Shown: positions 28,288 to 37,863 of the stretch, one piece after another | How the letters are laid out: each line of letters starts with the position of its first letter | Position numbering within the stretch: the stretch's first letter is position 1 | Assembly: GCA_017428805.1 (NCBI GenBank) | Contig: JAFRQC010000017.1 | Location: 1 to 64,000 of the forward strand | Source: Prevotella sp. | Lineage (GTDB): Bacteria > Bacteroidota > Bacteroidia > Bacteroidales > Bacteroidaceae | Direction of reading: 5' to 3' | DNA length: 64,000 bases | Program-made: the position numbers and the translations under genes | Notes under the pieces: model-generated | Databases searched by the model: none | The model's input: the letters and a program-made list of their open reading frames with translations, nothing else | What the model was told of the DNA's origin: nothing

Positions 28288-29385
28288 ATGGCAGAAGAAA
28301 CAAAACTGAAACTTCAAGAGGTGGTTTGCCCAAGCTGTAATGCAGCCATTTTGCAGTTTAACCCGACCACTTTGATTAACGAGTGCCCAAGTTGCCACAA
28401 GAAACTGGTGAATCCGCTTGTCAAGCCCAAAGAAGTGCTTGCTCCAGAGCGCATCATTCCGTTTACGACAGATGAGCAGACATTTGAGAACGCGATGACT
28501 AATGCTCTGATTAACCAGGACTACGTTCCCACAAACATCTTTGAGCATTGTAACTGTGATAAAGTAGTGCAGACCTATCTTCCTATGTATCTTTTCGAGG
28601 GAACTTATAACGCCTCTTGGAGTTGTGAGTCTGCATATGAAGACCAGAAAGTGGACATTAAGCGTAATTGGACTGACAGTGGTAAAACCATTTCCACAAA
28701 GACAGTAAAAAAATGGCGTCCGCAGAATGGTAATGCCGCAGGTAATTTCGCTTTTCTTTGTTTAGCGAATGAGAGCGACAAAATTCCTACTGAACTCAGA
28801 GAGTTTACCCGTCTCTTCCCTTACGATGTCATGATGTCAAAAGAATATACCGATGGCATGATTGACTTCAACGACGAGAACATGATGACATTTGAGCGTA
28901 ATGCCGATGAAACTCTGGTTTGGCAGAAACATGGTAAAGACATGGTAGAGGAAACAGCAAAGAATGCTGCCCTTAATCAGATTGGCAATCAAGAGATCCG
29001 TAATTTCCGTGCCTCGTCTAGTTTTAATCTAACCACGAAGGGTAAATATGTGTATGCACCTTTCTGGTTTGTATATTACAATTATGCAGGAGGCCAGTTC
29101 CATTTCTTAATGGATGGTATCGGACAGCGCACAGAATACAGTTACCCTGTTAATCAAGAAGAAGTCGACTTTGTCAAAGGCAAGGAGAAAATAAAGAGTT
29201 ATTACACTTGGTTGTGGGTTCTTGCCCTGTTGCTTTGGTATGTATTCAACTTCACAACTGCATTTGTATATCTTATCATTTGGCTGATTGGCAAGTTTGT
29301 TGTCAATAAGATGATGGATAAACAAATCCAAGAACGTCTTGACGATTCTAAATCCCAACGACAGGCTGGTGCAAATCGAATATGA
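28288..29385 (+). CDS. Zinc-ribbon membrane protein (YdjG-like)
   Basis: 365 residues. An N-terminal zinc ribbon has Cys14-x2-Cys17 and Cys33-x2-Cys36 (VCPSCNAAI ... ECPSCHKKL). A beta-rich middle region includes YLPMYLFEGTYNASWSCES. Two closely spaced hydrophobic segments at about 306-340 (WLWVLALLLWYVF, FVYLIIWLIGKFVV) are followed by a short basic tail. This layout, a TFIIB-type ribbon with a C-terminal membrane anchor, is like Bacillus YdjG. Last gene of the five-gene cluster, ended by a strong terminator. Confidence 0.78.
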   Translation: MAEETKLKLQEVVCPSCNAAILQFNPTTLINECPSCHKKLVNPLVKPKEVLAPERIIPFTTDEQTFENAMTNALINQDYVPTNIFEHCNCDKVVQTYLPMYLFEGTYNASWSCESAYEDQKVDIKRNWTDSGKTISTKTVKKWRPQNGNAAGNFAFLCLANESDKIPTELREFTRLFPYDVMMSKEYTDGMIDFNDENMMTFERNADETLVWQKHGKDMVEETAKNAALNQIGNQEIRNFRASSSFNLTTKGKYVYAPFWFVYYNYAGGQFHFLMDGIGQRTEYSYPVNQEEVDFVKGKEKIKSYYTWLWVLALLLWYVFNFTTAFVYLIIWLIGKFVVNKMMDKQIQERLDDSKSQRQAGANRI

Positions 29386-29388
29386 TGA

Positions 29389-29418
29389 AACGAGGGCAAT
29401 CAGCTGATTGCCCTCGTT
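29389..29418. terminator. Bidirectional terminator closing the accessory operon
   Basis: A perfect 30-bp palindrome with arms AACGAGGGCAATCAG and CTGATTGCCCTCGTT lies between convergent reading frames, three bases after the zinc-ribbon gene. Confidence 0.8.
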
Positions 29419-29420
29419 GT

Positions 29421-30250
29421 TTACATTTTAATTCCTCTCCGTTGTTCTTGTCCTAATTCGAACTGCTCCTTAAACCATTGGACAATGGGTGTCTCGTTAA
29501 TATGCAGGAAGAGAAAACGTTTCTCATCCGCTATTACCTGTGCCGTGACGTTATCAGCAAATGCATAACGCCTATTCTCGTTGGAGTGAAGCCATCCACT
29601 ATAATTGATAGCTTGCCCGTGTAGTAATTTGGCTGTCTGTTCCTTGTTGAAACCGTATTGCAGACACTCACGCTCCATATTGAGGAAACGCTTGAAACTT
29701 GGGAACCATCTATAAGCCTTGTCTAAGATGCGCTTCAAGTTGCTCACCTCTTGCTGGTACTGCTCAATGGTGCGGTTGAATTCTCTTGCGTGGTTGTCCT
29801 TCAACTTTTGCATATCGGCGTGAAGTCTCTCAATCTGGTCATTCAAATCTTCAACTTCCCTGTGCAGTTGGGCATTCTCTTTCTCCAGTCGGTTCACCTT
29901 GTTACCCCCAAGAAGAGAATTTAGGCCGTTGAGTGCAGTGGTGGCAGTCTTCGTGGCTGAGTTCTTCAGTTCCTTCGTCTTAGCCTCTGACTTAATGCGG
30001 GCAAGGTCTTTCTTTGCCTGTTCTGCCTCTGCTACCACCAGTCTTGCCTTTTCCTGTTCTTCCAGCAGTTGAGCAATGTTAGCCTGTAAGTCCTCGCCTT
30101 GTGCAATCAGGCTGCGGTAATACTCATGCGTGGATATGTGCTGCGCCTCTGAGCCTTTGATGCCTCTTTGTAGTCCGAATGCTGCCATCTGTTCAGCGTA
30201 GGTTTCTTGGTAGCGTATCAAGTTCTTGCCTTGCAAGCGAACAAGTTCGG
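29421..30250 (-). pseudogene. C-terminal part of a MobV-type mobilisation protein
   Basis: An open frame of 297 codons (29421-30314) whose first 20 or so residues are an out-of-frame reading of an integrase gene. From about residue 27 it reads as mobilisation protein: NLIRYQETYAEQMAAFGLQRG, then EAQHISTHEYYR, a long coiled coil (about 75-205) and a Gln/Glu-rich tail. This is the C-terminal half of Pre/MobV relaxases carried by Bacteroides mobilisable elements. The catalytic N-terminal half is missing. It may still be translated, but cannot nick DNA. Confidence 0.72.
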
Positions 30251-30405
30251 CCCTTCGCGTCCCACAACGATAATGGGATGCTCCGCTTGCAACTGAACTG
30301 GCTCTGTGTTCCATTGATGGTGATTCTGCCCATCACTGACACAATGCCGTTCTTTACCTTACTCTTGTTCGCATAGAACAATACCGAAAAAGTGCTTCTA
30401 CTCAT
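30251..30405 (-). pseudogene. N-terminal fragment of a tyrosine recombinase (integrase)
   Basis: About 50 codons from ATG: STFSVLFYANKSKVKNG, then GRITINGTQSQFSCKRSI and PLSLWDAKG. This is the arm-type DNA-binding N-terminus of Bacteroidota tyrosine recombinases. Homology stops at the Gly after WDAK, where mobilisation-gene sequence begins in another frame, and the integrase frame soon ends. A -7 box upstream remains intact. The core-binding and catalytic domains are lost. Confidence 0.75.
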
Positions 30406-30434
30406 CTTCTAATTCCTTTTTTTAATTCGGGCTG

Positions 30435-30442
30435 CAAAAGTA
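30435..30442 (-). promoter_or_regulatory. -7 promoter box for the integrase remnant
   Basis: Reads TACTTTTG on the minus strand, 30 bases before the ATG at 30405. Confidence 0.6.
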
Positions 30443-30775
30443 ATACCTTTCTGGGAATAAATTGCTAAGCTAATCACGGCAGATTTAGGAAAGAAAAACG
30501 CAGAATGTGAAAACGGTTCGAACTGCCGAGAAATGCCTTGATTTGCACAGGTCGTTAAGAAAGTTTAACTATCCGACATAGGGCTATCGGGGGTTCTTCG
30601 ACGAGCGAAGCGGCAAAGCCGAGTCCGAATTGGAAACCTAATTCGTTCCGCAATCTGCCTCGATTTGCGTAGAGCCTCTTGCCGAAAGTTACTCAAATTG
30701 CGCTCATTTGCCTTTATTTATGGGCTTATCTGCGTTAATCTGCGAAAAATGCTTTTCTGTTTCAGCATTATTTAG

Positions 30776-30783
30776 TAACTTTG
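30776..30783 (+). promoter_or_regulatory. -7 promoter box for the histidine phosphatase gene
   Basis: TAACTTTG, 29 bases before the ATG at 30812. Confidence 0.7.
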
Positions 30784-30811
30784 CAGTCAAAACCCATCTT
30801 TAAGACTAAAG

Positions 30812-32113
30812 ATGAAAAAGGTATTACTAACAATGGCCATTACCTGTTCGGTGGCCGCACAGGCACAGAAGGCGCCTGTATTTGAGACTTCTGCGAAGGA
30901 CGAGATTGCCGCCAACCGTTATCTGGCGGGGAGTAACTATCTGGACTATGACCGTCAGCTGACGGACAAGGCATTGACGCCGGCACCCAAAGGCTACGAA
31001 CCTTTCTATATGAGCCACTACGGTCGTCACGGTTCACGCTGGTTGATCTGGGAGGGCGACTACCGGCTGCCCATGACCACACTGAGGAGTGCCCGTGAGG
31101 CAGGGAAACTGACTCCGTTAGGCGAAGAGACACTCCAGAAGCTGGAAGCCTTCCACCCCACAACGGAAAAGCGTCTGGGCGATCTGACGACCGTCGGCGA
31201 GCGTCAGCATCACGGCATCGGAAAGCGTATGGCCCTGCACTTCCCAGAGATCTTCAAGACTCCTGGCGTAAAGATCGACGCCCGCAGCACCGTCGTCATC
31301 CGCTGCATCCTCTCAATGATAGCCGAATGTGAGGAGCTGGCAGCTGCCAACCCCACGGCCCAGATCCATAACGATGTGAGTGAGAGCCTGCAATATTATC
31401 TGAACCAGCCTTGGGAGGGAGTCGTCAAAGAACAGGGAAGAACGACAGGCGACAAGGAATATGCCGAAGCCCAGCAGAAGTACACCCATCCCGAGCGTCT
31501 GATGAAGGCCCTCTTCAACGACCAGCAATGGGTATATAATAATGTAGCTTCTGGCGACTTCATGCGTCGTCTCTTTGAAGTGGCAGCGAATATGCAGAGC
31601 CACGATACGGACATCGAACTGCTGTCGCTCTTCACTGACGATGAAGTGTACGACCAGTGGCGCATCCGCAATGTCGGCTGGTATCTCGACTACGGTGCTT
31701 CTCCTGTCTCTGGCACAAAGATGCCCTTTAGCCAGCTGAACCTCCTGAAGAACATCATTGAGACGGCCGATACCGTTACCCAGACACAGGCCACGCTGCG
31801 TTTCGGCCACGAGGTGTGTGTGATGCCTCTGGCCTGTCTTCTGGAGCTGGATAATTGCGGTATGGCTGTGGAGAACCTCGACGAGCTGGATACCTATTGG
31901 CGCAACTACCGCATCTTCCCCATGGCCTGCAACATTCAGTTGGTGTTCTACCGTCCGAAAAAAGGCAAGGAAGGCGACATCCTCGTGAAGGCCCTGTTGA
32001 ACGAGCGGGAGGCTTATATGCCTGCACAAACTGACAACTGGCCCTACTACAAGTGGCAGGACCTCAGAGAGTACTACCTTAACAAAATCAAAGAGTTTGA
32101 ATGTGGTTTATAG
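30812..32113 (+). CDS. Secreted histidine-type acid phosphatase (phytase/MINPP-like)
   Basis: 433 residues with a signal peptide (cleaved near AQA/QKAP). FYMSHYGRHGSRWLIW contains the RHGxR catalytic motif of branch 2 histidine phosphatases, and LRFGHEVCVMPLACLL near residue 330 supplies the second His with Glu (HE/HAE type) as proton donor. This type is seen in multiple inositol-polyphosphate phosphatases rather than HD-type AppA phytases. It should release phosphate from phytate or other phosphomonoesters in the periplasm or on the surface. Single gene with its own promoter. Confidence 0.85.
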   Translation: MKKVLLTMAITCSVAAQAQKAPVFETSAKDEIAANRYLAGSNYLDYDRQLTDKALTPAPKGYEPFYMSHYGRHGSRWLIWEGDYRLPMTTLRSAREAGKLTPLGEETLQKLEAFHPTTEKRLGDLTTVGERQHHGIGKRMALHFPEIFKTPGVKIDARSTVVIRCILSMIAECEELAAANPTAQIHNDVSESLQYYLNQPWEGVVKEQGRTTGDKEYAEAQQKYTHPERLMKALFNDQQWVYNNVASGDFMRRLFEVAANMQSHDTDIELLSLFTDDEVYDQWRIRNVGWYLDYGASPVSGTKMPFSQLNLLKNIIETADTVTQTQATLRFGHEVCVMPLACLLELDNCGMAVENLDELDTYWRNYRIFPMACNIQLVFYRPKKGKEGDILVKALLNEREAYMPAQTDNWPYYKWQDLREYYLNKIKEFECGL

Positions 32114-32133
32114 TTTAAAGTTTATAGTTTATA
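32106..32133. repeat. Heptamer array (GTTTATA), four units
   Basis: GTTTATA, GTTTAAA, GTTTATA, GTTTATA, starting within the phosphatase stop region. The following bases give the 20-mer AGTTTATAGATGATTACTTA (32126-32145), which recurs exactly at 43816-43835. Confidence 0.8.
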
Positions 32134-32138
32134 GATGA

Positions 32139-32987
32139 TTACTTAATTTTAGCCGTCATCGGGCTACGAACACCCTTATACGACTTCAGGTACGCCTTGG
32201 CACTTCCGAATGAAAGGAACATGTCGAGGCGTAGTGGTATATGGTTTTCGTCATCTGTAACCCAGAAACGCAGCAGTTCCTTGCTCTTGCCATTATCTCG
32301 CTCATAGAACGAGAACACCAGGCAACGGAACTTCTCCTTGGTATCGCTCATCTTATAGTTCTCCCTGCCTCGAAATTCAAGCCAAGAGTTGCTCAAACCC
32401 ATAGCATCACTGACGGGCATGGGAATCGTCTCGTTCTTCTTCATCTTCGACGCATCAAAGTTACGGGCACGGAGGAAGATGGACATCATATCATAGATGC
32501 AAGACTTATAAGTAGTGGTCTTCCAGAGGTGTTCACCGCTGGAGGTAATGCGATGCTTCTTCAGCTGACAGTTGCCGTGAGGATAGCTGTACCATATTTC
32601 ATCAACGTAATAACTATCGCCCTCCTTTGCACCCTTACGGAAATAGAGGGGCGAGAGATCCGGATTGCAATAGGAGAGCAAGGTATCACGCATAACGAAG
32701 AACTTGTCGAGCTTGGGGTTGCCACGGGTAATCAGATATGACTTCCAGGCATCCTTACCCTCAAACTTCGCCATCTTTGTATCCATCTCAGCTGTACCTA
32801 CCTTTACCCAGATGAACTTCCAATTGAAATAAAGGTCATAAGCGAGTTCCTCACCAGACTTAAAGGCATTATTCTCTATTCCGCACTGAGCAGAAGAAGT
32901 GAAAGGTAAAAAGGTAAGAAGGTAAAAAAGTAAAACACTCTTTACCCACCCACTTTGCTTTCTCGCTATACTATTCATCTTTTTCAT
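32139..32987 (-). CDS. Secreted DUF3108 protein
   Basis: 282 residues with a signal peptide. FKSGEELAYDLYFNWKFIWVKVG is the start of a DUF3108 domain, a beta-rich periplasmic family of unknown function. The middle (YFRKGAKEGDSYYVDEIWYSY) and the last part, WVTDDENHIPLRLDM, also fit. Its start overlaps the end of the upstream Ig-like lipoprotein gene by 17 bases, so the two are translationally linked and probably act together in the envelope. The signal-peptide core is encoded by four octamer repeats. Confidence 0.78.
   Translation of the reverse strand: MKKMNSIARKQSGWVKSVLLFYLLTFLPFTSSAQCGIENNAFKSGEELAYDLYFNWKFIWVKVGTAEMDTKMAKFEGKDAWKSYLITRGNPKLDKFFVMRDTLLSYCNPDLSPLYFRKGAKEGDSYYVDEIWYSYPHGNCQLKKHRITSSGEHLWKTTTYKSCIYDMMSIFLRARNFDASKMKKNETIPMPVSDAMGLSNSWLEFRGRENYKMSDTKEKFRCLVFSFYERDNGKSKELLRFWVTDDENHIPLRLDMFLSFGSAKAYLKSYKGVRSPMTAKIK
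32901..32934. repeat. Octamer array (AAAGGTAA) encoding a signal-peptide core
   Basis: GGTA recurs at 8-bp spacing (32905, 32913, 32921) and in degenerate form at 32929. The minus strand encodes the hydrophobic LLFYLLTFLPF of the DUF3108 protein. Confidence 0.7.
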
Positions 32988-34992
32988 TATCTTGCTTTTT
33001 TACTTTTACTATTTTGTCTTTATTATATGGTATGCCGAGTTTCTTGGCGCGGTCGGCATTACGATTCTTGAGTTTCTTCTCTGCTTCTGGCTTCTGCTTT
33101 GTGATGGCTCTGGGCTTCTGCTTGAAGCGAGGCGTACCTGTGAGGTTCCAGGCCTGGGTGATGTCCCACTTCTCTTTACATTCTATCTCACGGTTATAGT
33201 AGAACACATCCTCTGGCTGCAAGTCTGCGTCATAGTCACCAGTATCCCACTGGCCATTGTTATTGGCATCGAGGAAGGCACTGACATAGTATTTGTTGGG
33301 CATCACATAGTCGAAGTGGGCAACGTTGTTTTTGGCCACAATCTCCTTAACAACACCACCAGAGCTGTTCAACAACTGCACTCGCAGGGGGATCGTATCC
33401 GTCACGCCGCTGAGATTGAGCGTCAGCGTACCCAGCTCATCAAGACTCTTCACCTTGATGCCCTGCTTATACTTATCCGACACCTGACCATAGATATTCT
33501 CAAAGGCTGCTGAATCTATCTCCAGACTATATTCAGTATCAGGTCGCCACTCGGCCGTTATCTCAAACTCACGGATCGTACCTTCCACAGGCTTGAAGAC
33601 ATAGGCCGCCTCATACCACAGACTGTCTATCTGAGAGTAGAGATGGATGGCTGATGTGTCGCAGCGCACCAACGGATTAGGCATCTCTATGCGCACCTTC
33701 TCGTTTGGCACCATCGTAGAGGGAATCCTGATATCGGGCTTCAACGGCTGCACAGGATAGATGGAGTCGTAAGGTTGATCACGCTTCTTTTTCTTCTCCT
33801 GCTCCTTCTGCCATTTCTCAATCTCCTTTGCTTTATCCTTCATCCGCTTCTCGTAGGGTGTCTTTGCCAGCACCTCAAGGGTATCTGTCTGACTGACGAG
33901 GTTGCCGAGCGTGTCTGTCATCATATAGGTAATTTCCATACGGAGGGTATCCTGATTGACAAGAGCCGTATCGCGCAGCCAGTAGTGGATGGTGTCCTGC
34001 TTCTCGCCTGTCTCGATGACAAAGGCGCTGTCTGACTCAAAGTTCATGCCTTTGATGACGGGCAACTCTGGGTGGCCATAGGTGAAGAACATTGAGAACT
34101 TCTCCGGATCCGTACGCTCCGTCTTGAGCAGATAGCGGTCTGTCTGGATATGAGAGAAAGCCAAGAGCGTGATGTCATCCGGCAGGAAATGGGTGTAGGG
34201 CACAGGGCGCAGGGCGTCGATGTGCAGCGAGTCGCGCCAGATGGTGTCAATACGGGTGTCGGGCTTTGAGGTAGGACTGAATGTCTCATGGTTGAAAGCC
34301 AGCATCTCACCACGCTGTGTATAGTGGAAATCGTTGTCCATATCCTGCAAGGCATAAGCCCGATAGGTGCCTGGAGCGATACCTTTCACCACAAAGTGGC
34401 CACGACTGTCAGTACGAGAGACGCGCAGCAACGGCTTGGTCTTGAAAGCCGAGTCGGCGAGGTCATCGTAAAGTCCCACCATCATACCCTTGACAGGTTC
34501 AAGGTTGCTGGCATCAAGCACATAGCCGGACACCTCAAAGGTATCAATCTGCTCGCCTGTGGAGAAAGTATAGGTGTACGACCCCATCGGATTGCCTTCA
34601 TTATTATCAGTGATGGCGTCACTGAAGTCAATGGTATAGGTGGTGTTCTCCTTCAGCGAGTCTTGCAGCTCCACAACGACTTTCTTGCCAGAAGCCTTGA
34701 TCTCTGCCATTTCCAATTGCGGAGGCGAGATGATGACTTTGTTTGTGGCATCCTCCAATTTGATGAACTCGTCGAAGTAGATGGTGACCTTCTTGCTCTT
34801 AACGTTCACAGACTGGTCGTCAGGAACACTACGGACTACCTTCGGCGGATCGTCATCATACCATCCGCCATCAGGACTGCCCATCTTGGCGCAAGAGGAA
34901 AAGAGGTAAGAGGTAAGAGGTAAGAGGTAAGAGATTACTCCTACCGCCACCAGCATCCGCATACGTCTTCCTATGCCTTTTCCTTTCTTCAT
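32971..34992 (-). CDS. Lipoprotein with N-terminal Ig-like (Big_5) domain
   Basis: 673 residues, lipoprotein signal ending YLFSSCAKMG. Residues about 45-145 (PPKVVRSVPDDQSVNVKSK ... TYTIDFSDAITDNNEGNPMG) match the Big_5 Ig-like domain. Next is a carboxypeptidase-regulatory-like fold (VSGYVLDASNLEPVKGMMVG ... GHFVVKGIAPGTYRAYAL). The rest is beta-rich with a Lys-rich linker near residue 410. The tail is Lys-rich. This type is widespread in Bacteroidota and thought to be periplasmic or surface-attached; function unknown. The signal-peptide core is encoded by a heptamer array. Confidence 0.78.
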   Translation of the reverse strand: MKKGKGIGRRMRMLVAVGVISYLLPLTSYLFSSCAKMGSPDGGWYDDDPPKVVRSVPDDQSVNVKSKKVTIYFDEFIKLEDATNKVIISPPQLEMAEIKASGKKVVVELQDSLKENTTYTIDFSDAITDNNEGNPMGSYTYTFSTGEQIDTFEVSGYVLDASNLEPVKGMMVGLYDDLADSAFKTKPLLRVSRTDSRGHFVVKGIAPGTYRAYALQDMDNDFHYTQRGEMLAFNHETFSPTSKPDTRIDTIWRDSLHIDALRPVPYTHFLPDDITLLAFSHIQTDRYLLKTERTDPEKFSMFFTYGHPELPVIKGMNFESDSAFVIETGEKQDTIHYWLRDTALVNQDTLRMEITYMMTDTLGNLVSQTDTLEVLAKTPYEKRMKDKAKEIEKWQKEQEKKKKRDQPYDSIYPVQPLKPDIRIPSTMVPNEKVRIEMPNPLVRCDTSAIHLYSQIDSLWYEAAYVFKPVEGTIREFEITAEWRPDTEYSLEIDSAAFENIYGQVSDKYKQGIKVKSLDELGTLTLNLSGVTDTIPLRVQLLNSSGGVVKEIVAKNNVAHFDYVMPNKYYVSAFLDANNNGQWDTGDYDADLQPEDVFYYNREIECKEKWDITQAWNLTGTPRFKQKPRAITKQKPEAEKKLKNRNADRAKKLGIPYNKDKIVKVKKQDNEKDE
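34903..34937. repeat. GAGGTAA heptamer array encoding a lipoprotein signal peptide, five units
   Basis: Four perfect GAGGTAA units at 34903-34930 and GAGATTA at 34931-34937. On the coding strand they read as the hydrophobic ISYLLPLTSYLF directly before the lipobox Cys. Confidence 0.9.
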
Positions 34993-34998
34993 AACATT

Positions 34999-35024
34999 TC
35001 TCTTACCTATCCTCTCACCTCATT
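34999..35024 (-). repeat. Degenerate GGTAAGAG-type repeats between the GH3 and lipoprotein genes
   Basis: Plus strand TCTTACC, TATCCTC, TCACCTC, ATTTATC-like units cover the GH3 gene stop and the gap to the lipoprotein start. Confidence 0.5.
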
Positions 35025-36509
35025 TATCTTGAGCAGTTGTTCGATGGTGTCGCGTGAGTTGCTGAGGCGGGGCACCTTGTGCTGACCGCCTAACTTGCCA
35101 CGCAGCTTCAGCCAGTCGTTAAAGAGATTCTGGCGCGCCACGATGATCTCTAACGGCTGGAGTGTGATGTCCTTATAGCGCTTGGCTTCGTAGTCGCTGT
35201 TAATCTCCTGCAGATGCTTATCGAGGAGCATTGCAAACTGTTTCAGATCCTGTGGAGGCTTGGAGAACTCAATGAGCCACTGATGGCGGCACTTCGCATT
35301 GGCATCCATAAACACTGGGGCGGCCGTGTATTCCAACACTTCGGCTCCTGTCTGATCACAAGCGTATGCCAATCCCTTCTCGGCATTGTCCACAATCAGC
35401 TCCTCACCAAAGGCATTGATGAAGTGCTTGGTGCGACCAGAGATGATAAACTTATAGGGATTTGTCGAGGTGAACTGTACCGTGTCGCCTATCTCATATC
35501 GCCAGAGTCCGCACGAGGTCGAGATGACCATCGCATAGTTCTTGCCCTTCTCAACACCCCAGAGGGGCACAGGGTCACCTCCGTCCATCGGGATGAACTC
35601 ATAGAACACCCCATAGTCGAGCATCAGCAGCATCGATTTATCCGTCGGATCGTCCTGAATGCCGAAGAATCCCTCGCTGGCGTTATAGGTCTCCATATAG
35701 TGCATCCTTGGCGAGGTGATAAGTTGTTCGTATTGCTTGCGGTAGGGCGTGAAGGCCACACCGCCGTGAAAGAACACCTCGATATTCGGCCACACCTCTT
35801 CCAGATGCTTCTTTCCCGTCATCTCCATCATACAGGTCAGCACGGAGAGCATCCATGAGGGCACGCCGGAGATGTTCGTCACGTTCTTGTTCATCGCCTC
35901 ACGGGCAATACGCTCCCGCTTCACTTCAAAGTCGGAGAGCAGGGCCGTCTGCTTCTTTGGCACACGGACGAGGTTCACCAGCGGACTGATGTTCTCGATG
36001 AGGATGGCGCTCAGGTCGCCCACCAGCGAGTCTTTCAGATTATAATTAGGTGCGTGACTGCCGCCAAGAATCAATCCCTTACCGTCGAACATCCTCGACT
36101 GCGGATTGTTTCTCAGGTAGATGGCCACAGAGTCGCGGCCTCCCGCATAGTGGATCTTATGCAGACCCTCCTGACTGACGGGGATGAACTTAGACTTATC
36201 ATTGGTGGTGCCTGAGGACTTTGCATACCACTTCACACGACCAGGCCACAGCACATCGGCCTCTCCCTGTCGCATACGGTCGATTTCACCCTTCAGCTCC
36301 TCATAAGTGTTCACAGGCACATGGCTGATGAAATCGTCATAGCCCTTGGTGATTTCAAAGGCATGCTTACGACCGTATTCCGTATTCTTGGCCGCCTGCA
36401 CCAGATGTGAGAGCACGGCCCGTTGCAGCACCTCGCCTCCGTTCTGGTGCTTCTCCAGCTCTCGCTGGCGGGATACAAATACCTTTCTTACTATTTGAGT
36501 CAGACTCAT
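35007..36509 (-). CDS. GH3-family acyl-adenylating protein
   Basis: 500 residues of the GH3 family, part of the ANL adenylating superfamily. WYAKSSGTTNDKSKFIPVS is the ATP/phosphate-binding A3-like loop, with YNASEGFFGIQ and LWRYEIGDTVQFT as later adenylation motifs. Plant members conjugate amino acids to jasmonate or auxin; the substrate of Bacteroidota members is unknown. Cytoplasmic. It heads a leftward series with the Ig-like lipoprotein and DUF3108 genes and has a clear promoter. Confidence 0.85.
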   Translation of the reverse strand: MSLTQIVRKVFVSRQRELEKHQNGGEVLQRAVLSHLVQAAKNTEYGRKHAFEITKGYDDFISHVPVNTYEELKGEIDRMRQGEADVLWPGRVKWYAKSSGTTNDKSKFIPVSQEGLHKIHYAGGRDSVAIYLRNNPQSRMFDGKGLILGGSHAPNYNLKDSLVGDLSAILIENISPLVNLVRVPKKQTALLSDFEVKRERIAREAMNKNVTNISGVPSWMLSVLTCMMEMTGKKHLEEVWPNIEVFFHGGVAFTPYRKQYEQLITSPRMHYMETYNASEGFFGIQDDPTDKSMLLMLDYGVFYEFIPMDGGDPVPLWGVEKGKNYAMVISTSCGLWRYEIGDTVQFTSTNPYKFIISGRTKHFINAFGEELIVDNAEKGLAYACDQTGAEVLEYTAAPVFMDANAKCRHQWLIEFSKPPQDLKQFAMLLDKHLQEINSDYEAKRYKDITLQPLEIIVARQNLFNDWLKLRGKLGGQHKVPRLSNSRDTIEQLLKINEVRG

Positions 36510-36540
36510 CTTACTTGCGCAATAATTACATTATTGGCTG

Positions 36541-36548
36541 CAAAGGTA
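36541..36548 (-). promoter_or_regulatory. -7 promoter box for the GH3 gene
   Basis: Reads TACCTTTG on the minus strand, 32 bases before the start at 36509. Confidence 0.7.
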
Positions 36549-36647
36549 GTGCAAATCGAGCGAAACGCAAAATAAATTACGATTTATTATCATTTTCAGG
36601 ATGTTGCAGACCTTAGGGAATGAAGTTTGATTGCTCAATTCTTGGTC

Positions 36648-36731
36648 GTTGACACAGTGTCAACGCGTTCGTTGACTTCAGTCAAATGGTTCGTCGACTC
36701 CAGTCAACGAATGCGTTGACTAAAGTCGACG
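36648..36731. repeat. Four phased palindromes (core GTTGACTnnAGTCAAC), 22-bp spacing
   Basis: Units are 36648-36664 (a perfect 17-bp palindrome), 36672-36685, 36692-36709 and 36714-36731. Centres lie at 36656, 36678.5, 36700.5 and 36722.5. They resemble tandem operators on one face of the helix, or would fold as a row of hairpins in the rnc 3' transcript. Confidence 0.8.
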
Positions 36732-36766
36732 AACGGTTTAAACGGACTTGAACATCGGTTTATGCC

Positions 36767-36806
36767 GAGGTTTCTGGCAGTTTCCTCAGAGGTTTCTACC
36801 AGTTTC
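36767..36806. repeat. 18-bp direct repeat pair with 22-bp spacing
   Basis: GAGGTTTCTGGCAGTTTC at 36767-36784 and GAGGTTTCTACCAGTTTC at 36789-36806, just past the rnc stop. Confidence 0.75.
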
Positions 36807-36822
36807 AAGGCATGTTTTTGTC

Positions 36823-37852
<1,030 letters not shown>

Positions 37853-37863
<11 letters not shown>

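Larger units (their letters stand above)
30406..30811. other. Intergenic region beside the integrase remnant
   Basis: About 400 bases holding promoters for the integrase remnant (30435-30442) and the phosphatase gene (30776-30783). TGCCTTGATTTGC at 30534 and TGCCTCGATTTGC at 30656 are near-repeats about 120 bases apart. No gene seen. It is the likely place for one end of the lost mobile element. Confidence 0.5.
36510..36822. other. Intergenic region with phased palindromes
   Basis: 313 bases between rnc and the GH3 gene. Contains the GH3 promoter (36541-36548), four palindromes at 22-bp centre spacing (36648-36731) and two 18-bp direct repeats also 22 bp apart (36767-36806). No gene. Confidence 0.75.

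Noticed and set aside
30505..30550. tRNA 3' end at the integrase side (GGTTCGAACTGCC)
   Set aside because: Looks like a T-loop, but no acceptor, anticodon or D arms can be assembled around it.
36648..36806. Possible CRISPR or attC array
   Set aside because: Units of 22 bp contain no constant repeat plus variable spacer, and no cas or integron genes are near.
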